Below, one piece after another: positions 1 to 8,474 of a stretch of 64,000 bases of DNA. The notes under the pieces are model-generated. The model saw only the letters and a list, made by a program, of their open reading frames with translations, was not told the origin of the DNA and did no database searches. The stretch lies in NCBI RefSeq assembly GCF_023091225.1, contig NZ_JAHWXM010000001.1, forward strand, positions 1,922,001 to 1,986,000, written 5' to 3'. Within the stretch, counting starts at the first letter, position 1. Each line of letters begins with the position of its first letter. Made by a program: the position numbers and the translations under genes. The stretch comes from Microbacterium galbinum (lineage in GTDB: Bacteria > Actinomycetota > Actinomycetes > Actinomycetales > Microbacteriaceae).

Positions 1-2
1 AC

Positions 3-314
3 GACGCCGATCCGACGGTCGCTGCGGCGGCCTGGTCGCTCACCTCGGTGCGGGTCGTCAAGGACCCCGACGGCCTCGACCTCGACCGTCTGCTCGATCT
101 GATCGAGGCGCAGATGAAGGATGCCCCGGCACGGCCGCAATGGTCGATGAACGAGACGCTCGCGCAGATCGGCATCCATCATCCGGATCTGCGCGAGCGC
201 GCCCTCGCGATCGGCGACCGCCTGCAGGTGCTCGCCGACTACCCGACGGCACCCGGCTGCACCTCTCCGTTCGCCCCGATCTGGATCGGCGAGATGGTGC
301 GGCGAGCCGGCTGA
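3..314 (+). CDS. DNA alkylation repair protein, C-terminal part
   Basis: The frame is open at the left edge, so only the last 103 codons are visible and the true start lies outside the window. The tail has the spacing typical of the bacterial DNA alkylation repair family (COG4912, HEAT-like repeats): a W-S-M-N stretch, then E-I/Q-I-G-I, then a DYPT...GC-T-SPFAPIWI block near the end. Members of this family are thought to bind or excise alkylated bases, but the catalytic part is not in view. The gene ends 41 bases before deoD and shares no obvious operon signal with it. The family call rests on remembered C-terminal motifs only. Confidence 0.6.
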   Translation, partial: DADPTVAAAAWSLTSVRVVKDPDGLDLDRLLDLIEAQMKDAPARPQWSMNETLAQIGIHHPDLRERALAIGDRLQVLADYPTAPGCTSPFAPIWIGEMVRRAG

Positions 315-355
315 TCCGATGCCGCGCTTCCGCGCCCTCTGATTACGCTGGAGGA

Positions 356-1069
356 ATGAGCACCCACATCGCGGCGGAGCCCGGTCAGATCGCCCCCATC
401 GTCCTCTTCCCCGGCGACCCGCTGCGGGCCAAGTGGATCGCCGAGACCTTCCTGGATGACCCCGAGCTCTACTCCGAGACCCGCGGGATGCTCGGTTTCA
501 CCGGTACCTGGCAGGGCCACCGCGTCTCGGTGCAGGGTTCGGGCATGGGCCAGCCCTCGATGGCGATCTACGCGAATGAGCTGTTCGACTCGTACGACGT
601 GCAGACGATCGTGCGCGTGGGCTCGTGCGGTGCGCTGACCGAGAAGCTCAAGGTGCGCGACATCATCATCGCGAACGCCGCGAGCACCGACTCGGGCATC
701 AACCGGGTGCGCTTCCACGGACTCGACTACGCCCCCGTCGCCGACTTCGCCCTGCTGCGCGCGGCGGTCGAGGCGAGCGAGAGCGAAGAACTCGATTCGG
801 CCGTGCACGTGGGCCAGCTGTTCTCGAGCGACCAGTTCTACAGCACGCGTCCCGAGCTCACGGAGCCCTTCGTGAAGCACGGCATCCTCGGCGTCGAGAT
901 GGAGGCCGCGGGCCTCTACACGCTCGCCGCCTTCCACGGCCGCCGCGCGCTCGCGATCTGCACGGTCTCCGACCACATCGTCACGGGCGAGGAGACCACG
1001 GCGCAGGAGCGCGAGCAGACCTTCGGCGACATGATCCGCATCGCGCTGCGCGCCGCGACCTCGGTCTGA
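356..1069 (+). CDS. deoD: Purine-nucleoside phosphorylase, DeoD type
   Basis: This 237-residue protein phosphorolyses purine (deoxy)ribonucleosides to free base and (deoxy)ribose-1-phosphate in the cytoplasm. Visible hallmarks are H4 near the N-terminus, the phosphate-binding GDP at 20-22, the GSGMGQPS loop at 61-68, R87-V-G-S-C-G at 87-92, the VEMEA ribose-binding segment near 180, and the SDHI segment near 206 that holds the catalytic Asp. The length matches hexameric DeoD enzymes. A longer frame opens upstream, but ATG 356 is chosen because TACGCT (344-349) sits 6 nt before it, which fits a leaderless transcript, and because the protein then starts at the conserved T-H-I. Confidence is high. 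Confidence 0.95.
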   Translation: MSTHIAAEPGQIAPIVLFPGDPLRAKWIAETFLDDPELYSETRGMLGFTGTWQGHRVSVQGSGMGQPSMAIYANELFDSYDVQTIVRVGSCGALTEKLKVRDIIIANAASTDSGINRVRFHGLDYAPVADFALLRAAVEASESEELDSAVHVGQLFSSDQFYSTRPELTEPFVKHGILGVEMEAAGLYTLAAFHGRRALAICTVSDHIVTGEETTAQEREQTFGDMIRIALRAATSV

Positions 1070-1109
1070 GGCATCGACCGCCCGCGCCGGATGGGATGAT
1101 CGAAGCACC

Positions 1110-3611
1110 ATGGCATCCCTTCTCGACCCGGCCACCCTTCCCGACGGATCCGATGCGGATGCCGTCTACACGGCGTTCGTCGAATGGGCCGAGTCGACCG
1201 GCCTGACCCTCTACCCCGCGCAGGACGAGGCGATCATCGAGATCGTGTCGGGCAACAACCTGATCCTGTCGACCCCGACCGGCACCGGGAAGTCGCTCGT
1301 CGCGATCGGCGCGCACTTCGCCGCCCTGCTCGACGGACGCCGCAGTTACTACACCGCACCGATCAAAGCCCTGGTGAGCGAGAAGTTCTTCGCACTGGTC
1401 GAGGTGTTCGGCGCCGAGAACGTCGGCATGGTCACGGGTGATTCCTCGGTCAACGCGGATGCTCCGATCATCTGCTGCACCGCCGAGATCCTCGCGAACC
1501 TGTCGCTGCGGCAGGGGACGGACGCCGAGGTCGGCCAGGTCGTGATGGACGAGTTCCACTTCTACGGCGACCCCGACCGCGGATGGGCCTGGCAGGTGCC
1601 GCTGCTCGAGCTGCCGCAGGCGCAGTTCATCCTGATGTCGGCCACGCTCGGTGACGTGACCGCGCTCGCGTCCGACCTGACCCGCCGCACGGGCCGCGAC
1701 ACGGCGACGGTGACCGGTGTCGAGCGCCCGGTGCCCCTGCACTTCTTCTACGAGCAGACCCCGATCCACGAGACGATCGAGGAACTGCTGAACACGAACC
1801 AGGCGCCGGTGTACATCGTGCACTTCTCGCAGGCCGCGGCGATGGAGCGGGCACAGGCGCTGTCGAGCACGAAGGTCGCCACCCGCGAGCAGCGCGACGC
1901 GATCGCGGATCTGATCGGTGCGTTCCGCTTCACGACGGCGTTCGGCAAGACGCTCTCGCGCTTCCTGCGGGCGGGGATCGGCGTTCACCACGCGGGGATG
2001 CTGCCCAAGTACCGTCGTCTCGTCGAGCAGCTCGCGCAGCGCGGTCTGCTGCGCGTGATCTGCGGAACCGACACGCTCGGCGTCGGGATCAACGTGCCGA
2101 TCCGCACGGTGCTGCTCACCGCGCTGACCAAGTTCGACGGCACGAGGATGCGGCAGCTCAACGCCCGCGAGTTCCATCAGATCGCCGGCCGCGCGGGTCG
2201 TGCGGGCTACGACACCGCGGGCACCGTGGTCGCGCAGGCGCCGGAGCACGAGAGCGAGAACCTCGCCGCCATCCGCAAGGCGGGTGACGACCCGAAGAAG
2301 AAGCGCAAGATCATCCGCAAGAAGGCGCCCGACGGCTTCGTGTCGTGGGGCGAGCCCTCGTTCCGCAAGCTCATCGATGCGACACCCGAGACGCTCACCT
2401 CGCACATGCAGATCACCAGCGCGATGATGCTGAACGTCATCGGCCGCGGGGGCGACGTGTTCGGCAATATGCGCGCGCTGGTATACGACAATCACGAGCC
2501 GCGCGCCCGCCAGCGCGAACTCGCCCTGCGGGCGATCGGCATCTACCGCACCCTGCTCGAATCGGGAGTGGTGGAGCAGACGGATGCCGGGGAGATCCGG
2601 CTCACGGTCGATCTGCAGCCGAACTTCGCCCTCAACCAGCCGCTGTCTCCGTTCGCCCTCGCGGCGTTCGAGCTCTTGGGCGACGAGTCCCCCAGCTACG
2701 CCCTCGACATGATCTCGATCGTCGAGTCCACGCTCGACGATCCGCGCGCCGTGCTGAGCCAGCAGGAGTTCCAGGCTCGCGGCGAGGCGGTCGCGGCGAT
2801 GAAGTCCGAGGGCGTCGAGTACGACGAGCGCATGGAGCTGCTCGAGCAGGTCACCTACCCGAAGCCGCTCGACGAGCTGCTGACCACCGCGTTCGAGACC
2901 TTCAGCGCCGCGCAGCCGTGGATCCGCGACTTCGAACTGCACCCCAAGTCGGTCGTGCGCGACATGTACGAGCGCGCCATGTCGTTCGGGGAATATGTCG
3001 CCTTCTACAAGATCGCCCGCTCGGAGGGCGTGGTGCTGCGCTACCTGTCGGATGCCTATCGCGCGGCATCCCAGACCATCCCCGAAGAGCTCAAGACCGA
3101 AGACCTCCGCGACCTGATCGAGTGGCTGGGCGAACTCGTGCGCCAGGTCGACTCGAGCCTGCTCGACGAGTGGGAAGAGCTGCGCGCCGGCATCGACAAC
3201 GGACGCGTCGATTCCCCCGACGAGATCGTGCCGCCCGCACCGAAGCGCCTCACGAGCAACGTGCGCGCGTTCCGCACCCTCGTGCGCAACGAGCTGTTCC
3301 GCCGGGTGCAGCTCGCCGCGCGTGAAGACGTCGACGCCCTCGCCGAACTCGATCCCGCCTTCGGAGCGGATGCCTGGAACGACGCCCTCGACGGCTACTT
3401 CGCCGAGCACGACCAGATCCTCACCGGGGCGGATGCCCGCAGTTCCGCGCTGCTCATCCTGACCCCCGGCGAGACGACGTGGACGGCGCGCCAGATCTTC
3501 GATGATCCGGCCGGCGACCACGACTGGGGCATCTCGGCGACGGTCGACCTCGCGGCATCCGATGAGGCCGGGGAAGCGATCGTGACGGTCACGGCGGTCG
3601 ATCGGCTCTAG
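1110..3611 (+). CDS. DEAD/DEAH-box helicase, Ski2-like with DUF3516-type C-terminus
   Basis: This 833-residue superfamily 2 helicase carries motif I TPTGTGKS at 55-62, a DEFH Walker B box at 147-150, motif III SATL near 177 and motif VI H-Q-I-A-G-R-A-G-R-A-G near 355. The order and the long C-terminal part (from about 400) match the actinobacterial helicase group annotated with a DUF3516 domain and related to Ski2/Mtr4 RNA helicases. A basic stretch of alternating K and R lies near 395-410. The likely role is RNA or DNA unwinding in RNA turnover, but the substrate is unknown. It is convergent with the ligase gene that ends at 3632, with only 20 bases between the two stop codons. The family call is strong and the function is inferred. 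Confidence 0.9.
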   Translation: MASLLDPATLPDGSDADAVYTAFVEWAESTGLTLYPAQDEAIIEIVSGNNLILSTPTGTGKSLVAIGAHFAALLDGRRSYYTAPIKALVSEKFFALVEVFGAENVGMVTGDSSVNADAPIICCTAEILANLSLRQGTDAEVGQVVMDEFHFYGDPDRGWAWQVPLLELPQAQFILMSATLGDVTALASDLTRRTGRDTATVTGVERPVPLHFFYEQTPIHETIEELLNTNQAPVYIVHFSQAAAMERAQALSSTKVATREQRDAIADLIGAFRFTTAFGKTLSRFLRAGIGVHHAGMLPKYRRLVEQLAQRGLLRVICGTDTLGVGINVPIRTVLLTALTKFDGTRMRQLNAREFHQIAGRAGRAGYDTAGTVVAQAPEHESENLAAIRKAGDDPKKKRKIIRKKAPDGFVSWGEPSFRKLIDATPETLTSHMQITSAMMLNVIGRGGDVFGNMRALVYDNHEPRARQRELALRAIGIYRTLLESGVVEQTDAGEIRLTVDLQPNFALNQPLSPFALAAFELLGDESPSYALDMISIVESTLDDPRAVLSQQEFQARGEAVAAMKSEGVEYDERMELLEQVTYPKPLDELLTTAFETFSAAQPWIRDFELHPKSVVRDMYERAMSFGEYVAFYKIARSEGVVLRYLSDAYRAASQTIPEELKTEDLRDLIEWLGELVRQVDSSLLDEWEELRAGIDNGRVDSPDEIVPPAPKRLTSNVRAFRTLVRNELFRRVQLAAREDVDALAELDPAFGADAWNDALDGYFAEHDQILTGADARSSALLILTPGETTWTARQIFDDPAGDHDWGISATVDLAASDEAGEAIVTVTAVDRL

Positions 3612-3631
3612 CCGGCCCGCGGCGGGAACGG

Positions 3632-4591
3632 TCAGCGCGGCACCCGAGCCCCCTTCACGAGCCGCGCCACCAGGTCGGGATACGCCACCCCGGCGGCGGC
3701 GAACATGCGCGGCGCCTGCGAGGCGGCGGTGAGCCCGGGCATGGTGTTGACCTCGTTGAGCACCGGCCCGTCGTCGGTGAGGAAGAAGTCCATGCGGGCC
3801 AGGCCCCCGCATCCGAGGGCGTCGAACATCGCCAGCGCGGCTCGCCTGAGGTCCGCCGACTCGTCGGACGCGAGCTGCGCCGGCACCGTGAAGCGCGCGG
3901 TTCCGTCGTACTTCGTCGCCGTGTCGAACAGCCCCTCGGCGTGGATCTCGAGCGGCGGTGCCGCCCAACGGATGCCGCCCGCCTCGCACAGCACGGCGAC
4001 GTCGATCTCGCGTCCGCGCACGACCTCCTCCACGAGGATGCGCCGGTCGAGTCGCGCCGCCGCGCGCAGCGCCGGAAGCAGTTCGGCCTCCTCGCGAACG
4101 AGCGCCACCCCGTGACTCGATCCGGCCGAGACCGGCTTGACGACGACGGCACCCTCGAACTCCACGTCGCCGATGTCCTCGGCCGAGATCACGCGTCCCC
4201 GCGCCGTCCGGATGCCGACGGCATCCGCCACCAGCTTCGTCGCCCACTTGTCCATCCCGAGCGCGCCGGCGCCTACCCCCGAGCCGACCACGCGTACTCC
4301 GGCGAGCGCGCAGAGCGCCGCGAGCGCGCCGTCCTCGCCCGGCGCTCCGTGCACCGCCGGGAACACGACATCGGCTTGCGCGATCAGCGGCATCGCGAGC
4401 GCCAGCGACTCCGCCGCCGACGCTCCCGCCCGGATGCCGTCGGCCCGCCAGATCCCCCCACGGTCGATCGTGACGCAGGTCACCGTGTGGTCCCCCATCC
4501 GAAGGGCCGCCGCGACCGCGGCCGCCGAGGCGAGCGACACGTCGTGCTCGGCATTCTGCCCTCCCCCGACCACCAGCACGTGCACGGTCAT
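3632..4591 (-). CDS. ddl: D-alanine--D-alanine ligase family protein (Van-ligase context)
   Basis: This 319-residue ATP-grasp enzyme joins D-Ala to D-Ala or to another D-residue for cell-wall precursors. Seen are H81-G..G-E-D-G at 81-88, the VKPVSAGSSHG loop at 151-161, E188-E-V-V-R-G at the hinge, and the Mg site M267-D-F-F with L278-N-E-V-N-T-M-P-G. The omega loop L221-F-D...K227-Y228 keeps the Tyr found in Ddl and in VanC/E/G enzymes rather than the His of VanA/B, so D-Ala-D-Ala or D-Ala-D-Ser is favoured over D-Ala-D-Lac. The start overlaps the alr stop codon (ATGA, 4588-4591), so translation is coupled. At 319 residues it is shorter than most Van ligases. It may be a second copy beside a housekeeping ddl elsewhere. 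Confidence 0.88.
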   Translation of the reverse strand: MTVHVLVVGGGQNAEHDVSLASAAAVAAALRMGDHTVTCVTIDRGGIWRADGIRAGASAAESLALAMPLIAQADVVFPAVHGAPGEDGALAALCALAGVRVVGSGVGAGALGMDKWATKLVADAVGIRTARGRVISAEDIGDVEFEGAVVVKPVSAGSSHGVALVREEAELLPALRAAARLDRRILVEEVVRGREIDVAVLCEAGGIRWAAPPLEIHAEGLFDTATKYDGTARFTVPAQLASDESADLRRAALAMFDALGCGGLARMDFFLTDDGPVLNEVNTMPGLTAASQAPRMFAAAGVAYPDLVARLVKGARVPR

Positions 4592-5706
4592 GCGATGCTC
4601 CTCTGCACGCGGGGGCCGATGCCCGTGAGGATGGTGTGCGGGATCGTTCCGGCCCAGCGCGCCCAGTCCTGCAGCGACGGCACCGCACCGCCCTCCGGCC
4701 CGAGCAGCACCGCCTCCGCACCGCGCGGAACCGCGGTATCTCCCGTGTCGACGACGATCTGATCCATCGACACCCGTCCGACGATCGGATGCCGCGCACC
4801 GTCGATCGCGACGCCCGCCGCCGGCGACAGCTCGCGGGGCACCCCGTCGGCGTATCCGACGCCGATCACACTCAGATGCGTCGAGCGCTCGACGATGTGG
4901 TCGCCGCCGTAGCCGACCGCGGTTCCGGCCGGCACACGCGCGCTGTGCACGACGGATGCCGTCCACCGTGCGGCCCCGGCGAGCGCCGTGGTCTCGGAGG
5001 GATCGATCCCCACGAGGCCGGCTCCGATCCGCACGAGGTCGAAATGAGTGGCGGGGTCGGTGAGCGCCCCGGCGGTCGCGGCGAGGTGCACGGTCAGCGG
5101 CCCGAAGCCGGCGCGCAGCACGGCATCCCTCCCCTGACGCAACCGCTGCACCGCCGCCGCGTTCGCGCACGGGTCGCCGGCGTCGGCCCGCGGCAGGTGG
5201 CCCATGACACCGGTGACCTCGATCCGTCCGCGCGCCGACCGTGCGACCCGCAGCAGTTCGGCCCAGTCCTCGACCGGGCATCCGCCGCGGGCCATCCCGG
5301 TGTCGAGGTGCAGGTGCACGCGCACGGGAGCGGCGGCATCCGCGGCCAGCTGTCGCAGCTCCTCGACCGATCCCACCGCGATGTCGACGCGATGCGCGTG
5401 CGCGAGCCGCGCATCGACGCCCGAGGGATTCAGCCACGCCAGGATCGGCTCCGTGAGCCCGGCCTCACGCAGCTCGACGGCGTCGGCGGCATCCGTCACT
5501 CCCAGCCAGGTCGCCCCGGCGGTGACCGCAGCGCGCGCGACCGGCACGGCCCCGAGGCCGTAGCCGTCGGCCTTGACGACCGCCATGACGGCGGCGCCCG
5601 TCGAGGCGCGCACCCGCGCGACGTTCGCGTCGACGGCTGTCGGCAGGGCGGTGAGCGTCGGTGCGTGCAGCCGCGAGAGCGCGACCCCCTCGATGACGGC
5701 GCTCAT
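4588..5706 (-). CDS. alr: Alanine racemase (PLP dependent)
   Basis: This 372-residue fold-type III PLP enzyme interconverts L- and D-alanine; in Van-type loci a relative (VanT) racemises serine. Lys45 in A-V-V-K-A-D-G-Y-G-L-G is the PLP lysine and Tyr266 in A-V-G-Y-G-G-D is the second catalytic base. G-Y-A-D-G at 284-288 and V-S-M-D-Q at 312-316 complete the active-site pattern. It has no membrane domain, unlike enterococcal VanT. It sits between vanY-like and ligase genes, with ATGA overlaps at both ends (5703-5706 and 4588-4591), so the three are one translationally coupled unit making and trimming D-Ala termini. Substrate preference (Ala or Ser) cannot be read from the sequence. Confidence 0.92.
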   Translation of the reverse strand: MSAVIEGVALSRLHAPTLTALPTAVDANVARVRASTGAAVMAVVKADGYGLGAVPVARAAVTAGATWLGVTDAADAVELREAGLTEPILAWLNPSGVDARLAHAHRVDIAVGSVEELRQLAADAAAPVRVHLHLDTGMARGGCPVEDWAELLRVARSARGRIEVTGVMGHLPRADAGDPCANAAAVQRLRQGRDAVLRAGFGPLTVHLAATAGALTDPATHFDLVRIGAGLVGIDPSETTALAGAARWTASVVHSARVPAGTAVGYGGDHIVERSTHLSVIGVGYADGVPRELSPAAGVAIDGARHPIVGRVSMDQIVVDTGDTAVPRGAEAVLLGPEGGAVPSLQDWARWAGTIPHTILTGIGPRVQRSIA

Positions 5707-6389
5707 CGCTGCATCCGCGGGTCTTCGGTCGGGTCGGCGTACATCTCGGGGCAGCCCTGAGTGACGGCATCCGGCCGGAGTTCGTAGTGCCACGACTCGT
5801 TCGCGTAGATCTGGCAGAGTCCGTAACCGGCGCCGTGCTGGGCGAGCCAGTCGAGGGTCGGAAGACCGCCGAGGTCGACAGCCTCGCCCGACACGTGCAG
5901 CGAGGTCTCGGGCGTCGCGACCCAGCGCGCCGCCTCCTCGGCCGAGCCGTAACTGATCACGGCCTGGTCAAGCATGTGCTGCTGCAGGGCCGCCGAGCGC
6001 CAGCCGCTGTTGACGAGGAAGGGGACGTCGGCGTCGGATGCCGCGCGCTGCAGCGCGTCGAGCAGCGCCGGGTCGAGGTTGCCGACGGCCACGCGGTCGG
6101 TGTCGAAGACCGTCGGCTGGTCGCCGTCGCGGATCACACCGTCGGCGTCGCTCGGGGCGAGCACCGATCCTCCCGGCGGGATCGAGGCGGCACCCGTCGA
6201 GGTCTCTGCGGCGCTGTCGTCGGTGGAGGCGTCGGGCCCGGGGCCGGCGGTGAAGCTGTGCGAGAGCACGGCATCCGCTGCGGCGAGCGACTGCTGCACA
6301 GCGAAGGCGGCGATGACGGCGACGATCAGTGCGATCGCCGACCAGACGATCCGCCGCGCTCGGCGGGTGGTGGAGGTGGTGCTGTTCAT
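5703..6389 (-). CDS. VanY-like D-alanyl-D-alanine carboxypeptidase
   Basis: This 228-residue membrane-anchored M15B-type metallopeptidase removes the terminal D-Ala from peptidoglycan precursors. An N-terminal basic stretch precedes a single hydrophobic segment at about 13-37, then a Ser/Thr/Ala-rich linker to about 80, then the catalytic domain. The zinc and catalytic residues are in S163-L-H165-V-S-G-E-A-V-D172 and E198-S-W-H201. The start codon lies 87 bases from the divergent response regulator, and the stop overlaps the alr start by ATGA. The alternative upstream start at 6578 would run through the shared promoter and is rejected. It is the first gene of a vanY-alr-ddl operon that probably answers to the adjacent two-component system. 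Confidence 0.88.
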   Translation of the reverse strand: MNSTTSTTRRARRIVWSAIALIVAVIAAFAVQQSLAAADAVLSHSFTAGPGPDASTDDSAAETSTGAASIPPGGSVLAPSDADGVIRDGDQPTVFDTDRVAVGNLDPALLDALQRAASDADVPFLVNSGWRSAALQQHMLDQAVISYGSAEEAARWVATPETSLHVSGEAVDLGGLPTLDWLAQHGAGYGLCQIYANESWHYELRPDAVTQGCPEMYADPTEDPRMQR

Positions 6390-6424
6390 AACCCCAGTGG
6401 AGTCGCCGGGCTGTTGCCGTGGCG

Positions 6425-6454
6425 TATGCGGTTCTGCATATGCTCCCGATATGC
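6425..6454. promoter_or_regulatory. Candidate response-regulator binding repeats in the divergent promoter
   Basis: The 87-base gap between the divergent vanY-like and response-regulator genes holds three direct TATGC words, at 6425-6429, 6439-6443 and 6450-6454, spaced 14 and 11 bases. OmpR-family regulators usually bind direct repeats at about 10-11 base spacing, so this is a plausible autoregulatory site. TAGGAT at 6464-6469 lies 7 nt before the regulator start and would be its -10 element. The role is inferred from position and spacing only. Confidence 0.4.
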
Positions 6455-6476
6455 GCGGGTGCGTAGGATCGCAGCC

Positions 6477-7214
6477 ATGCGTGTGCTGATCGTCGAGGAC
6501 GAGCCCTACCTCGCCGAGGCCGTCCGCGACGGGCTGCGGCTCGAGGCGATCGCCGCCGACATCGCGGGCGACGGGCACGTCGCGTTGGAGCTGCTCGACA
6601 TCAACTCCTACGACATCGCGGTGCTCGACCGCGACATCCCCGGCCCGTCGGGCGACGACATCGCCCGCGCGATCGTCGCGTCGGGCAGCGGCATCCCGAT
6701 CATCATGCTCACCGCCGCCGACCGCCTCGACGACAAGGCCTCGGGGTTCGAGCTCGGCGCCGACGACTACCTCACGAAGCCCTTCGAACTGCGCGAACTC
6801 GTGCTGCGCCTGCGTGCGCTGGGGCGGCGCCGCGAGCGCGCCCGGCCGCCGGTGCTCGAGGTCGCGGGGCTGCGGCTCGACCCGTTCCGCCGCGAGGTCT
6901 TCCGCGACGAGCGGTACGTCGCCCTCACCCGCAAGCAGTTCGCGGTGCTCGAGGTGCTCGTCGACGCGGCGGGCGGGGTGGTGAGCGCCGAGGAGCTGCT
7001 GGAGCGCGCCTGGGACGAGAACGCCGACCCCTTCACCAACGCCGTGCGCATCACCGTGTCATCGCTGCGCAAGCGGCTCGGGGAACCCTGGGTGATCGTG
7101 ACGGTGCCGGGCGTCGGGTATCGGATCGCGACGGATGCGGCGGCGGATGCCGGGGGTGCGGTGACGGATGCCGGGGGTGCGGCGGCGGATGCTGGGGCGG
7201 ATGCCGATGCTTAG
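6477..7214 (+). CDS. OmpR/PhoB-family response regulator, VanR-like position
   Basis: This 245-residue regulator has a receiver domain (1-115) with the acidic pocket E7-D8, phospho-acceptor D51 in V-L-D-R-D-I-P-G and a K-P-F motif near 101, followed by a winged-helix DNA-binding domain (about 125-222) ending V-P-G-V-G-Y-R. The start at ATG 6477 is fixed by the M-R-V-L-I-V-E-D-E opening and a TAGGAT -10 element 7 nt upstream, which suggests a leaderless mRNA. After the domain there is an odd tail of about 20 residues made only of Ala, Asp, Gly, Val and Thr, coded by an imperfect tandem repeat. It overlaps the histidine kinase start. It is the probable activator of the divergent vanY-alr-ddl operon. 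Confidence 0.92.
   Translation: MRVLIVEDEPYLAEAVRDGLRLEAIAADIAGDGHVALELLDINSYDIAVLDRDIPGPSGDDIARAIVASGSGIPIIMLTAADRLDDKASGFELGADDYLTKPFELRELVLRLRALGRRRERARPPVLEVAGLRLDPFRREVFRDERYVALTRKQFAVLEVLVDAAGGVVSAEELLERAWDENADPFTNAVRITVSSLRKRLGEPWVIVTVPGVGYRIATDAAADAGGAVTDAGGAAADAGADADA
7135..7203 (+). repeat. Degenerate GCGGATGCCGGGG tandem repeat within coding sequence
   Basis: The 3' end of the response regulator gene consists of five to six degenerate units of the GCGGATGCCGGGGGTGC type. They code for an Ala/Asp/Gly-rich tail beyond the DNA-binding domain and contain the overrepresented word GGATGCC. The copy number could vary by slippage. Confidence 0.7.
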
Positions 7215-8292
7215 ACATCGCGGGATGAGCGCACGTCTGCGACTCGCGATCAGCTACGCCGGGGTCGTCGCGCTGGCGGGTTTCGTGCTGCTGGCGGTCG
7301 TGTGGTTGTGGCTGCTGCGGTACGTGCCGGATCAGAACATCGATGCGGGATTCTTCGTGCCGAATCGCTCCGACCTGATCCGCGCGTTCACCCCGTTCGC
7401 GACCTGGGCGATGATCGGATTGATCGCCGTCGGGCTCGCCGGCGGATGGCTGCTGGCCGGACGGATGCTCGCGCCGCTGTCGCGCATCGGCGCCGCCGCT
7501 CAGCTCGCCGCCCAGGGGTCGCTGTCGCATCGGGTGCGGTTGGAGGGTCCGGCCGATGAGTTCCGCGACCTGGCCGACGTGTTCGACGCGATGCTCGAAC
7601 GGATCGAGGCCCATGTCGAGGAGGAGCGCCGGTTCGCCGCGAACGCCTCGCACGAACTGCGCACCCCTCTGGCGATCTCGCAGACGCTGCTCGAAGTCGC
7701 CCGCACCGATCCCGATCGTGACGTCGACGCCCTGATCTCGCGGCTGGACGAGGTCAACGTCCGGGCGATCGAACTGACCGAGGCGCTGCTGCTGCTGAGC
7801 CGTGCCGACCGGCGATCGTTCACGCACGAACCCGTCGACCTGTCGCTCGTGTCGGAAGAGGCGGTCGAGGCCCTGCTGCCGTCAGCCGACCGCCGCGGGG
7901 TCACGGTCGAGGTCGGTGGGGTTCCCGCGGTCGTCTCGGGGTCCGCGGCGCTGCTGCAACAACTGGTGACGAACCTCGTGCACAACGCGATCGTGCACAA
8001 CCTCGACTTCGACGGACGCGTCGCCGTGCGCACCCATGACCTCCCCGCGGGGCTCGCGGTCGTGGTCGAGAACACCGGGGCGATCGTTTCGGCCGATCGC
8101 GCGGAGGTGCTCGTCGAACCGTTCCAGCGGGGTGCCGAGCGCGCCCGCGGCGACGACCACGTCGGAGTCGGTCTCGGCCTCGCGATCGCCGAGCGGATCG
8201 CCCAGGCCCACGACGGGAGTCTCGTGCTCACCCCGCGCCCCGACGGCGGCCTCATCGTGACGGTGTGGCTGCCCCGGCCCGCCGGTCCCTGA
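7207..8292 (+). CDS. HAMP-containing sensor histidine kinase, VanS-like position
   Basis: This membrane histidine kinase is about 361 residues long. It has two hydrophobic segments (about 15-37 and 66-87) around a short 28-residue extracytoplasmic loop, a HAMP region, H149 in A-S-H-E-L-R-T-P-L (the phosphorylated His), an N-box N-L-V-H-N near 263 and a G-V-G-L-G-L-A-I G-box near 330. The very small sensor loop argues for sensing in or at the membrane. Starts at 7201, 7207 and 7225 are all possible; 7207 is chosen because it overlaps the regulator stop by 8 bases. The partner is clearly the preceding regulator. The signal is unknown; glycopeptide or precursor sensing is inferred only from the neighbours. 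Confidence 0.88.
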   Translation: MLRHRGMSARLRLAISYAGVVALAGFVLLAVVWLWLLRYVPDQNIDAGFFVPNRSDLIRAFTPFATWAMIGLIAVGLAGGWLLAGRMLAPLSRIGAAAQLAAQGSLSHRVRLEGPADEFRDLADVFDAMLERIEAHVEEERRFAANASHELRTPLAISQTLLEVARTDPDRDVDALISRLDEVNVRAIELTEALLLLSRADRRSFTHEPVDLSLVSEEAVEALLPSADRRGVTVEVGGVPAVVSGSAALLQQLVTNLVHNAIVHNLDFDGRVAVRTHDLPAGLAVVVENTGAIVSADRAEVLVEPFQRGAERARGDDHVGVGLGLAIAERIAQAHDGSLVLTPRPDGGLIVTVWLPRPAGP

Positions 8293-8399
8293 GCGAGCGC
8301 AGCGAGACGAAGGGCCCGCCCCACCGGAACTGGGTCCCTGAGCCCGTCGAAGGGTCCCACCCCACCGGAACTGGGTCCCTGAGCCTGTCGAAGGGTCCC
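8287..8399. repeat. Intergenic CTGAGC...CGAAGGG repeat cluster
   Basis: Three copies of the dispersed repeat lie directly after the histidine kinase. One is the long type (CTGAGCGAGCGCAGCGAGAC then GAAGGG, 8287-8314) and two are the short type CCTGAGCC[C/T]GTCGAAGGG (8335-8354 and 8377-8396). The two short copies are the ends of a 42-base tandem unit that includes CCCACCGGAACTGGGT. Confidence 0.85.
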
Positions 8400-8474
8400 A
8401 CCCAGTGATGCCCAACGGCGACCTGTGGATAACTCCCGCGGGTGCGCTCAGATTCGGGCTACTTTGTGGCGGTG

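Noticed and set aside
981..4799. Very long open frame on the minus strand opposite the helicase and ligase genes (about 1270 codons)
   Set aside because: It is antisense to well-recognised genes, has Arg/Gly/Ala-rich composition with no motifs, and is a normal by-product of high GC content.
5787..6476. Upstream extension of the response regulator in the same frame
   Set aside because: The extension lies opposite the VanY-like gene and has no receiver-domain features; the regulator begins with M-R-V-L-I-V-E-D-E at 6477.
3632..8292. Calling the cluster a proven vancomycin-resistance operon
   Set aside because: There is no VanX, VanH or VanA-type ligase signature, and many actinobacteria carry related genes for housekeeping cell-wall work.
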